From Amycolatopsis pretoriensis (GTDB lineage Bacteria > Actinomycetota > Actinomycetes > Mycobacteriales > Pseudonocardiaceae): 64,000 bases of DNA. The stretch lies in NCBI RefSeq assembly GCF_900107925.1, contig NZ_FNUJ01000018.1, positions 1 to 64,000 of the forward strand. Reading direction: 5' to 3'. The position numbers were made by a program, and so were the translations under genes. Positions 25,770-33,266 of the stretch are shown in pieces; the first letter of the stretch is position 1, and the number at the start of each line of letters is the position of its first letter. Below the pieces are notes generated by a model. That model was given only the letters and a program-made list of their open reading frames with translations, was not told the DNA's origin and ran no database searches.

Positions 25770-26720
25770 GCCAGAAAGATCTTGTCTTCGGCCACTCCCC
25801 CCTACGATCACGTGCTGCCTCTTCTGCCGTAGGCCCGAGCGTCCCGTTCTCGCGGACACGATGTCGCCTTTCTCACCTTCGGTGAGCTCGCATCCTTGTT
25901 CCAGGAGGAGGAATTCGAGCATGTGCCCGCGAGCCCGACCGCGCCGGTTGTCGCGTTGTTCGTCGATTCTCGGCTCGATCTGGTTGCCGACGGGGCGATG
26001 ACGTGTGCACACGCCTGACAGCCCCATCTCCTCGTCGCCGAGGTGTGCAACTACGCCGGCCCGTTGGTCGCTGCGAAGCTCGACGTACGATGGGCCAGTG
26101 TCGCGTATGGCCCGTCGCTACCGCTCGAGATGATGGAGCCCAGGCCGGGCACGCGAGCAGTACGCCGAGCGTGAGGTCGAAGCCGTCGATCCGACGTGGT
26201 TTCGTCACCCCATGTTCGCCGTCGCGGCCGGAGACCCACCCCGCTCGTGGCAGGGCAGCAACTGGTTCTTCGCCCGCCGACCGGCCGCGTACGCTGATTA
26301 CCTTCGGCACCTACTTCACGAAGCCCGCGGTGCCCAACCCGATTCTCGGCGAGCTCTCTACGCTCGGTGTGAGCTTGACAGTCACGCTGGGGTTCGCGGC
26401 GAAGCCGGACGACTTCCCATCCGCCGGCACCCAGGTGGACTTAGTCTCCTCACCCCCGTTGGCCGAACTGCCGCCGAACGTGAACGCGGTACTGCCCCAT
26501 GGAGGCGCCAGCACGACGCTCGGCGCCTTGGCATCAGGCATTCCCTTGTTCTTCGTCCCATAACGCGCGGACCAGTTCCTCCAGGCCAACCGAGTCGCCG
26601 AGGCACGAGTCGGCGCCCGCGGCCACCACGAGCGCGGTGCGGACCCTACTCACCGACACGGAACTCCGCGGCAACGCACGCAAGGTCGCGGCGGAAATCG
26701 CCGCACTACCATCACTCTAA
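25770..26720 (+). pseudogene. Glycosyltransferase family 1 (macrolide/UGT type), decayed
   Basis: Three frames together rebuild a GT1 enzyme. First: KILSSATPPYDHVLPLLP, an in-frame TAG near 25833, then ARASRSRGHDVAFLTFGELA and SLFQEEEFEHVPASPTAPVV, typical of the N-terminal domain. Then LLVAEVCNYAGPLVAAKLDV and VAYGPSLPLEMMEP. Then the C-terminal nucleotide-sugar domain: TLITFGTYFTKPAVPNPI, NVNAVLPHGGASTTLGALAS and GIPLFFVP, where a TAA near 26561 interrupts the expected continuation (RADQFLQANRVAEARVG). It ends LTDTELRGNARKVAAEIAAL before the stop at 26718. At least two nonsense codons and several frameshifts are present. Such enzymes glycosylate polyketides or other aglycones. Confidence 0.8.
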
Positions 26721-26879
26721 GCCGTGGCGGCCGATCTGCAAGAGAAGATGCTGCACAGCAGATGAGCTCCGGCGGCTGTGCAGCCCATAAGGTCCACAAT
26801 TTTGCAACTTTGGCAACGCGCCTTGCAGCGAGCTCCCAGCTGGACGACGGTGTCCGCAGGACAACCGAAAGGACCGGTC

Positions 26880-27362
26880 ATGAGCCAGCAAAACTACCCC
26901 GAGCGCGCCGACCACCTCGACGTGCGAGGTTCGGCGACCCTGTTCACCCTCTCCGACAAGGCCGGCATCGGGGCCGTCACCGGAACCCTGGAAGGCGCCG
27001 CTTACGGCGAACCGACGAGCGAGCCGGCCGAACATGGCGACGGACGATTCACCTACACCATGTTCCACCATTTCTTCGCCAAGGACGGTTCCCGGTTGTT
27101 TACCCACGACCAAGCCATAATGCGACCCGCAACGCGCACCGAGGAGAAGACTGCGCTAGAGGTGGACTACACGATCGTCGAAGCGACCGGACGGTTCGCT
27201 GGCTTCAGCGGCACCTTCCACGGCAAAGGCTGGCTGAAGCCCGAAGGGGAGGGGGCGGTGGCTGGCAACCACACAACGGGCGTCATCCGGTTCGACGGGA
27301 CGATCCATCGCGACGTGGCCAACGCGCAGCACACGAACCGCATCGCTCACGCGGCGTCCTGA
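26880..27362 (+). CDS. Conserved hypothetical protein, small beta-rich
   Basis: The 160-residue product begins MSQQNYPERADHLDVRGSAT after the Shine-Dalgarno-like GAAAGGA. It alternates short hydrophobic and charged segments (ATLFTLSDKAGIGAVTGTLE, GRFTYTMFHHFFAKDG, DYTIVEATGRFAGFSGTFHG, GVIRFDGTIH) in a way typical of a beta-barrel such as the allene oxide cyclase-like or calycin folds. The glycine-rich repeat GRFAGFSGTFHGKG resembles that seen in barrel-type DUF proteins. No signal peptide, no catalytic motif and no Cys are present. It lies alone between two decayed regions. I do not recognise a named family with certainty. Confidence 0.6.
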   Translation: MSQQNYPERADHLDVRGSATLFTLSDKAGIGAVTGTLEGAAYGEPTSEPAEHGDGRFTYTMFHHFFAKDGSRLFTHDQAIMRPATRTEEKTALEVDYTIVEATGRFAGFSGTFHGKGWLKPEGEGAVAGNHTTGVIRFDGTIHRDVANAQHTNRIAHAAS

Positions 27363-27569
27363 CGCAAGGGCTGCCAGGCCGACCGCAATACCGGTCCCCG
27401 TTTCGGCCGGCCACGACAAATCCACAGGCACGAAAGGGGCGCGTCCATTCGACCCAATGCTCTCACGGAACCGGATGAAGTGGGGGCGTAGTGCACGCGG
27501 ATCCGCACCCAGCCCACCAGCGTCTGAAACCCGGGTTGGTCCTGGTGCAGCCGCCACCGGACGTCGACC

Positions 27570-27662
27570 ACCTTCGACGGCTCGTGCTTCAGCCTCGCTG
27601 CTGGTGTTGGCGTCCGAGTCACCGGCCATCGCGCAGACCGGAACGTCAGTGAGGCGCGGCTT
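27570..27662 (-). pseudogene. Possible type II thioesterase fragment
   Basis: A short minus-strand stretch reads PRLTDVPVCAMAGDSDANTS, resembling the LxxPVxALxGDxDxxVS segment of type II thioesterases of polyketide pathways. Flanking sequence is not conserved and no active-site Ser or His region remains. It lies just downstream of the acyltransferase relic on the same strand, which makes the reading more plausible, but the match is short. Confidence 0.3.
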
Positions 27663-27859
27663 CGGAAAAGGCGATCCCGCAGTCGGCCGGTCGGCCACTC
27701 CATGCACAAGCCTGCGTCGTGGTCGGCCCGGGCAGCTAAGCCTGCGGCGAGAAGTGCTCGCCGGAGTCCGGCACCTCGGCGACGATGTCGCCGAACAGAT
27801 CGTCACCGAACGCCAGGCGCGCTGGCAGTACACGAGCATCGGGGTTTCACTTGCCGCGC

Positions 27860-28141
27860 CCCGTTGAAGCGCCCGCCCCCGAGACCCTTGCGACGGCCGG
27901 GGCATTCGCCGGGTTCGGCGGCGACCACCGCCAGGACCGGTAGGCCGCCGGCGCCGCGACAGCACGACCCGGGGCACCTGCCGGGATGCTGCAGTCCGAG
28001 GTCACCGCCGCGGACCTGCTCTCGCCGATACGAGCGTCGCCGCGTTCTCGAGCGACAGCACTCCGGCGACATGCGCGGCGGCGATCTCGCCGACCAAATG
28101 CCCGATCAGGACGTCCGGTGGTAACCCCGACGACTCGCGAT
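27860..28141 (-). pseudogene. Polyketide synthase acyltransferase-domain relic
   Basis: On the minus strand a frame reads SSGLPPDVLIGHLVGEIAAA then HVAGVLSLENAATLVSARAG, a clear match to the AT-domain core that normally reads GHSxGEIAAAHVAGVLSLEDAATLV. The nucleophile Ser is Leu here (GHL), and the frame meets a stop soon after. A second frame carries AGGLPVLAVVAAEPGE, matching the next AT segment (PAGGAMVAV). No other PKS domain is intact nearby. With the glycosyltransferase pseudogene at 25770-26720 this suggests the remains of a glycosylated polyketide cluster. Confidence 0.7.
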
Positions 28142-28206
28142 CAAGTCTCACCACATGATCGCGATGCTGGCACGGACGACGAGATAGGTGACATGGCAGT
28201 CCTTGT

Positions 28207-29745
28207 TCACCTGGCGCCTTCGGCCTGCGCGGCGTGCGACCGCAGCAGCTTCTTGTCCGGCTTGCCCGTGTCCGTCAGCGGCAACCGGTCGACGAAGGTG
28301 ATGTGCGTCGGTACGTACATCGCGCCGCGCTGGTCCCGGACCATGGCTCGCAACGCGTCCGGATCGACCTCGGCTCCGGGGCTCAGCACCACGGCCGCGT
28401 GCACCTGTTCGGCATGGTCGTTGTCGCGTACGCCGAACACGGCGCTGTGCAGCACGTGGGGGTGGGAGTTGAGCAGGTCCTCCAGTTCGGTGGTGTACAC
28501 GTGACCGCCGACCACGACGATCATGTCCTTGATCCGGTCGGTGATGGTCAGGTAGCCCTCGGCGTCGAGGAATCCGATGTCGCCGGTGTGCAGCCAGCCG
28601 TCCCGCAGCACCTCGGCGGTCAACTCGGGCTCCTTCCAGTAGCCCTGCATGATGTGACCGGAACGAACACAGATCTCGCCGTGTTCACCGTGGGGCAGGT
28701 CATTGTCGGCGGCGTCGCGGATCGCCACCTCGACGCCGGGCAGTACCCTGCCCGCAGTACGCAACCTCTCGGGGCGACGGGGGTCGTGATCTGCCGGTTC
28801 GAGGACGCTGATGGTGCCGGACTCGGTCTGTCCGTAGCCCTGCAGGAGGACGGGGCCCAAGCGGGCGATCGCGTCCGCGATGCGTGCCGGGGACGCCTTG
28901 CAGCCGCCGTAGTTCACCTGGCGCAGGCTGGAAAGGTCGGTGCGAACCGCGTCCGGGTGATCCACCAGCGAGTACAGCAACGGCGGCAATAGGTAGAGGT
29001 GAGTGATGCGCTCGCGTTCGATCGCGGCGAGCACCTGGCCGGGGTCGAAGTCCTCGAGCAGGACCACGGTGCCGCCCTCGGCCAGCACATGGTCAGCGAT
29101 GAGCCCGGCGGCGTGCGCGAGCGTGGTGGGCACCAGCTGCCGGGGCGGGTCAGGCTTGCGCCTGTCGGGCGTGGGCCGCATCCTGCCGGCTCGTTCGAAG
29201 TCGGTGCAGATGCCCTTGGGGTGGCCGGTGGTGCCGCCGGTGTGGCGGATGGAGCAGATGTCCCCCGGGCGGGCCAGCCCCGAGATCCGCTCGGTGGGTG
29301 CGGCGGCGGCCAACTCCAGCAGGTCGGTTCCCTGTTCGCCACCGAGGGTCAGCACATGCGTGACCGGAATCTCGGCGGTGATCTCGGCGGCCCGCTGGGC
29401 ATATGCTGGGTCCACGATCAGCGCCCGCGTCTCCACGTCACGCACGATGGCGGCCTGGGAGTCGGCGGAGAGCTTGTCGTAGAGGTTGACTTGACAACCC
29501 AGCAGGTTGGCAGCGTAGCGGGTGGCCAGTGCCTCGGGAAGGTTGCCGCTGAGCAGCGTGACGGTCTGTCCGCGTTGAAGACCCTGAGCGCGCAGGGCCT
29601 GCGCCAGCCGGTGGACCAGGTCGCGAAACTGGCCGGCGGTGATCCTGCGTCCGTAGTGCACCAGGGCCTCTCGCTCCGGGGCGGCCTCGAGTGAATCCAG
29701 GATGTCGTCCACGAACGACCGAAAGGGCTGGGCGACTCGGGGCAT
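28207..29745 (-). CDS. AMP-dependent acyl-CoA synthetase/ligase
   Basis: The 512-residue product is an ANL-superfamily ligase of normal length. The phosphate-binding loop HTGGTTGHPKG is at 168-178, the aromatic motif QGYGQTESG near 317, the ATP motif WLHTGDIGFLDAEGYLTITD with the hinge RIKDMIVVVGGHVYTTELED near 400-440, and the catalytic Lys495 in LTDTGKPDKK. It adenylates a carboxylic acid and transfers it to CoA; the substrate (fatty or aryl acid) is not evident. It starts at ATG 29745. A TetR gene is 238 bp upstream on the same strand and probably regulates it. No beta-oxidation partners are adjacent. Confidence 0.9.
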   Translation of the reverse strand: MPRVAQPFRSFVDDILDSLEAAPEREALVHYGRRITAGQFRDLVHRLAQALRAQGLQRGQTVTLLSGNLPEALATRYAANLLGCQVNLYDKLSADSQAAIVRDVETRALIVDPAYAQRAAEITAEIPVTHVLTLGGEQGTDLLELAAAAPTERISGLARPGDICSIRHTGGTTGHPKGICTDFERAGRMRPTPDRRKPDPPRQLVPTTLAHAAGLIADHVLAEGGTVVLLEDFDPGQVLAAIERERITHLYLLPPLLYSLVDHPDAVRTDLSSLRQVNYGGCKASPARIADAIARLGPVLLQGYGQTESGTISVLEPADHDPRRPERLRTAGRVLPGVEVAIRDAADNDLPHGEHGEICVRSGHIMQGYWKEPELTAEVLRDGWLHTGDIGFLDAEGYLTITDRIKDMIVVVGGHVYTTELEDLLNSHPHVLHSAVFGVRDNDHAEQVHAAVVLSPGAEVDPDALRAMVRDQRGAMYVPTHITFVDRLPLTDTGKPDKKLLRSHAAQAEGAR

Positions 29746-29983
29746 GGCAGATCTCTCCTACAGTGTGTGGTGGTCCGTCTTGACGCCGTAGCGCGCCATG
29801 ACGGGCAGTGGAGCGTAAGCTGATTCGCCGCAGCCGCCGCTGTCCCCGCACGGCGGCACAGCGACAGCCGTTCTTCGACGTCGCCCGGCTCGGCGGCGAT
29901 CGACGATGACCGCGCACGTCACGGGTTCGCGCCGCACCGACGGCCTGGTCCCGTGCCGCGCAACGCGTGACACGAGCAGCGGG

Positions 29984-30559
29984 TCAGGGCGTGTACCGGG
30001 TGCGCAGTAGGGCGTCGAGCCGGTCCAGCGCCCAGTCCCAGGTGTTGTCGGTGGCGGGGGCGCTGTGGTTGAAGCTGCCGGTCGTCTCCAGGCTGATGTA
30101 GCCGTGGATGACGCTGCCCAGCAGGCGCACGGCGTGCGTCTGTTCGGGCTCGATCAGGTCGTAGCCGCGCAGGATCGCCCGGAGCATCTGTGAGTGCCTG
30201 ACGGCGGCGCTGTCAGCCGCCGTGTCCGGGTCGAGCCGGAACTGAGTCGCGGCGTAGCGGCCGGGATGCTGTCGGGCGTAGTCGCGGCAGACGTTGGCGA
30301 ACGCGACCAGGGCGTCTTTACCAGCCCGGCCGGCAAGTTCGACGGCGACCTGGTCCGCCAGTTCTTCCAGCGCGAGCAAAGCGACCCGGGTCTTTAGGTC
30401 CTGCAGGTTGGCGATGTGCGCATACAGGCTCGCGGTCTTGACTTCGCACCTCCGAGCAACCTCGGTCGGCGTCACCCGGTCGAAGCCGAGCTCATCGGCC
30501 AGCTCCGCTCCCACTGCGACGACCCGGTCAGTGGTCAGGCCCGCACGAACTCGTGACAT
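29984..30559 (-). CDS. TetR-family regulator with WHG domain
   Basis: The 191-residue product has a TetR helix-turn-helix at about residues 9-55 (VGAELADELGFDRVTPTEVA then RRCEVKTASLYAHIANLQDL) and a WHG-type C-terminal domain (LLGSVIHGYISLETTGSFNH). It probably controls the acyl-CoA synthetase gene 28207-29745 and itself. A 17-bp palindrome at 30602-30618 lies 43 bp upstream of the ATG in a locally AT-rich promoter region. Ligand unknown, possibly an acyl-CoA in view of its neighbour. Confidence 0.9.
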   Translation of the reverse strand: MSRVRAGLTTDRVVAVGAELADELGFDRVTPTEVARRCEVKTASLYAHIANLQDLKTRVALLALEELADQVAVELAGRAGKDALVAFANVCRDYARQHPGRYAATQFRLDPDTAADSAAVRHSQMLRAILRGYDLIEPEQTHAVRLLGSVIHGYISLETTGSFNHSAPATDNTWDWALDRLDALLRTRYTP

Positions 30560-30601
30560 CGCCCCCTCTTCTCTTCAACTGTCTAATCCGACTATAGAGT
30601 A

Positions 30602-30618
30602 GCCTAATGTTATTAGGC
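30602..30618. promoter_or_regulatory. 17-bp palindrome, candidate operator of the TetR gene
   Basis: GCCTAAT-GTT-ATTAGGC is a perfect 7+3+7 inverted repeat, 43 bp ahead of the TetR start at 30559 and in AT-rich sequence. It is the right size for a TetR operator. It could alternatively be a small terminator for the truncated gene beside it. Confidence 0.5.
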
Positions 30619-30631
30619 AACCGGAGCGTCT

Positions 30632-30790
30632 TCCTTGGACACAAGCTGATCCACCTCGGACTCGAAGAACACGTCGGCGTTGATGCCCATCCGCTCGAGC
30701 ATCCCGTTGATCTCGAGGCCGATCACCCCGTTAAGTCGCGTCCACGGCGTAAGCGCGCGCAGCAGGACGTCCGGCGAGAGCCGGGTCCGC
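30632..30790 (-). pseudogene. C-terminal remnant of a TetR gene paralogous to the one at 10098
   Basis: On the minus strand this stretch aligns base for base with about 10140-10300, the C-terminal coding part of the intact TetR gene: shared runs include tcggcgt, gatgcccatccgctcgagca and gttgatctcgaggc with scattered substitutions. The helix-turn-helix half of the gene is missing. It sits in the same position relative to the SDR gene at 30896 as the intact TetR gene does to the broken SDR at 10886. Confidence 0.75.
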
Positions 30791-30895
30791 CCGGCGCCAT
30801 CAGTTCCAGGCAGACCCTACTCAAGTGGCCACAGTCACAAGTGTGTCGCTATCATCACAAAGTGAATGAATCATAACTTCTTAAAAGGAGCGGCC

Positions 30896-31699
30896 GTGGA
30901 CACTCAAGCCTTCACCAACCAGGTAGTGCTCATCACCGGAGCAGGCGGCGCGCTCGGTGCGGCGATCGGTCGGCGGTTCGCCGCGGGCGGCGCCACTGTG
31001 GCGCTCGTCGGGCGCTCCGCCGATTCTCTGGATCGCGCGGCGGCGACCTTGCCCGGCGACGCGAAACACCAGGTCTTCACAGGCGACGTCACCGACGCGC
31101 AAAGCATCGGGTCGACCGTGGACGACGTGGCCTCGACACTGGGCCGCCTCGACGTCCTCGTCAACGGCGCCGGGCGCGTCGTGCAAGGCACCATCGAGCA
31201 GATCGACCTCGATTCGTACCGCGAGATGATGGCCACGCACGTCGACGGCACGATCTACACCTCACGGGCCGCGCTCGAGCACCTGCGCGCCCATCGCGGC
31301 TGCATCATCAACATCGGGTCGGTTTCAGGGCTCAACGGAGACTGGGGCCAAGCCGCGTACAACGCGGCCGAAGGCGCGATCACCACGCTCACCCGCGGCA
31401 TGGCGCTCGACCACGGCCATGAGGTCCGCGTCAACTCCGTCCACCCGGGCGCCATCATCACCGACGCCATGACCGAGCAGGCGTTCGCGGACGGCTCTCC
31501 CATCGCGGCGGCGTGGAACGCCCGGATCCCGATGGGCCGCGTCGCGCAGCCCGAAGACGTTGTCGGCGTGGTGGCCTTCCTCGCGAGTGCCGAAGCCCGG
31601 TACGTCAACGGCGCCTGCATACCGGTCGACGGCGGCCTGACCGCGTCGAACGGGCAGCCGTCACTGCCGGCCATCCTCGGCGACATCGTCCTGAAATGA
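30896..31699 (+). CDS. SDR-family oxidoreductase with Glu in place of the catalytic Lys
   Basis: The 267-residue product is a classical SDR: cofactor motif TGAGGALG at 14-21, NNAG-equivalent NGAG at 90-93, Ser142 in INIGSVSGL, Tyr155 in AAYNAAEGA, and the closing CIPVDGGLTASNGQ. The usual YxxxK has become YNAAE, so the proton-relay Lys is Glu159; the broken paralogue at 10886 has the same change, so it predates the duplication. GTG 30896 follows AAAAGGAG (30883-30890); ATG 30866 is less likely. The stop overlaps the ATG of the HxlR gene (ATGA at 31696). Function may be altered or non-catalytic. Confidence 0.88.
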   Translation: MDTQAFTNQVVLITGAGGALGAAIGRRFAAGGATVALVGRSADSLDRAAATLPGDAKHQVFTGDVTDAQSIGSTVDDVASTLGRLDVLVNGAGRVVQGTIEQIDLDSYREMMATHVDGTIYTSRAALEHLRAHRGCIINIGSVSGLNGDWGQAAYNAAEGAITTLTRGMALDHGHEVRVNSVHPGAIITDAMTEQAFADGSPIAAAWNARIPMGRVAQPEDVVGVVAFLASAEARYVNGACIPVDGGLTASNGQPSLPAILGDIVLK

Positions 31700-32094
31700 C
31701 CCCTCAGTACCGGGCCCTGCTCCAAATCCTGGCCAACAAGTGGAGCGCGCCGATCATCGCCGAACTCGAGAAGGGCCCAAAGCGCTTCGGAGAACTACGC
31801 CACAACCTGCTCGGCGTGAATCCGAAGGTGCTGGTCCAGACGCTCCGGCGCTTGGAGGAGTTCGGCCTGGTCGAACGCAAGATCTATCCGACGGTGCCGC
31901 TGCACGTGGAGTACTCCCTGACCGAGCTCGGCCACCGGTCGACGGAGCCGCTCCGCGCGGTGCTGGCGTGGGCAGAAAACTACGTCGACCGATGCCGGCC
32001 GAGCACCGCGAGCAGCGCCAGCCTCCGTGTCCCGGCTGGGCGTCAGCCAGCTCGACCGTGCCCTTGCCGCGCTAGGACAAGGGCGCCGTCCTGA
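31696..32094 (+). CDS. HxlR-family winged-helix regulator
   Basis: The 132-residue product shows the HxlR core: YRALLQILANKWSAPIIAEL at 5-24, KRFGELRHNLLGVNPKVLVQ at 29-48, TLRRLEEFGLVERKIYPTVP, and HVEYSLTELGHRSTEPLRAV near 75-95. Family members respond to reactive aldehydes, quinones or thiol stress. Its ATG overlaps the SDR stop by 4 bp, so the two are translationally coupled and it may regulate this SDR. The last 25 residues are Arg/Ser/Pro-rich and unlike the family, suggesting a frameshift that replaced the natural tail. The broken SDR copy at 10886 is not followed by such a gene. Confidence 0.88.
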   Translation: MTPQYRALLQILANKWSAPIIAELEKGPKRFGELRHNLLGVNPKVLVQTLRRLEEFGLVERKIYPTVPLHVEYSLTELGHRSTEPLRAVLAWAENYVDRCRPSTASSASLRVPAGRQPARPCPCRARTRAPS

Positions 32095-32147
32095 CCGCGA
32101 CCCTCCGGAATCCACGCCGTGACCGAACCGCCGGGCTAAGCCGCCCT

Positions 32148-32420
32148 TCAACGGGAAGCCGGTTCGTTCTTCCTGGCCGACCCCCACAGCAACTGACCAC
32201 GGTCGACAGTGAGTACAGCTCCGGTCACCGCAGACCATCGCTGCCTGACGCGAGCATCGCGTAGTCCTCCGCGATGTCTCCCATCCCCGGCGCCGGTGGG
32301 CAACCTGAAGGCGGCACCTCCAATGCCGGAACCACCGCCGGCCACGAGGGCGACCTTGCCCTGCAGGCGTCTGAGGGCCCGAGTTTGCAGAAAGCGGGGG
32401 GTCGCAGTCATCAGGTCACT
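32148..32420 (-). pseudogene. SDR-family remnant with a large internal deletion
   Basis: The minus strand reads RLQGKVALVAGGGSGIGGAA (start and cofactor loop of an SDR) and, about 30 residues later in the same frame, SAVTGAVLTVDRGQLLW, the closing segment of the same family (TGAVLTVDGGQ). The roughly 200 residues normally between them are gone. An alternative frame holds EDYAMLASGSDGL, matching the penultimate segment. This is a third SDR trace, unrelated in detail to the 10886/30896 pair. Confidence 0.65.
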
Positions 32421-32778
32421 CCGGGACCAGGCGCCGGTGAGCCCGGAACCGGCGATCTCGTCGGCGCGGTACACGGTAAAAAGGTCGTCGACTTAGTGCA
32501 TCGCGTTGATGGGCCGGCCATCAACGCGATGATGCGCAGTTCGGTGTCATCGATTCATCGAGACCTTCTGTCAGAGTGCTGCTCCACGCACGACCGCAGC
32601 AGAGACTGAGCCATCCGACACGGCGTATGGCCTTTCGTTCCCTTGTGGACGCAGCACTGACGGAACCGGAGACTCGCTTATCCGATCGCGTAAAACCGAA
32701 AAGAACGGATATTTGCCCTTTAGGGCACTTAAGTCAGGAGGCGATTGCCCGGCCGGAGCTTCTGTGCAGAATTCGCCC

Positions 32779-33264
32779 ATGAGCAATCCCACCACCCATG
32801 CCGGGTTGAATGTGCGCGGCCATATCGCGCGGCCGACGACCATCACCATCGCCTTCTGGGCGTTCATCGCCTCCACGCTTCTGGGGCTGGCAAACGGAGT
32901 CGTGACCCTCCTCAGCGGGGACTCCGTGGGCCAGATCGCGCAAACCGCTATCGCCGGCGACAGGTCCGACGTGCCCAGCGTCCAGATCAGCCAGGTCACC
33001 ACAGCGACCAATGCCAGCGCGCTGGTGTTCTCGGTGATCATGTCCCTGCTTTACGTGGTGTTCGCCGCCAAGGTGCGGGCGGGCCGCAACTGGGCTCGCA
33101 TCCTGCTGACTGTGGTCGCCGGACTCCAGTTGCTTGCCATCACGTTCAGTCAGAGCACGACCACCCTCGGCTACATGGGCGCGCTCTGCGCCGTCGTCGG
33201 CGCTGTTGCGTGTTTAGCCAAGCCTTCCAACGAGTACTTCGCCGCTAAGAAGGCGGCACGCTGA
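32779..33264 (+). CDS. Small four-helix membrane protein, uncharacterised
   Basis: The 161-residue product starts MSNPTTHAGLNVRGHIARPT and has four hydrophobic segments: ITIAFWAFIASTLLGLANGV, ALVFSVIMSLLYVVFAAKV, WARILLTVVAGLQLLAITF and LGYMGALCAVVGAVACLA. A polar linker of about 30 residues separates helices 1 and 2. This layout is common in actinomycete proteins of unknown role. GGAG-type ribosome sites are weak. The S8 protease gene begins 2 bp after its stop, so the two are almost certainly cotranscribed. Confidence 0.75.
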   Translation: MSNPTTHAGLNVRGHIARPTTITIAFWAFIASTLLGLANGVVTLLSGDSVGQIAQTAIAGDRSDVPSVQISQVTTATNASALVFSVIMSLLYVVFAAKVRAGRNWARILLTVVAGLQLLAITFSQSTTTLGYMGALCAVVGAVACLAKPSNEYFAAKKAAR

Positions 33265-33266
33265 CC

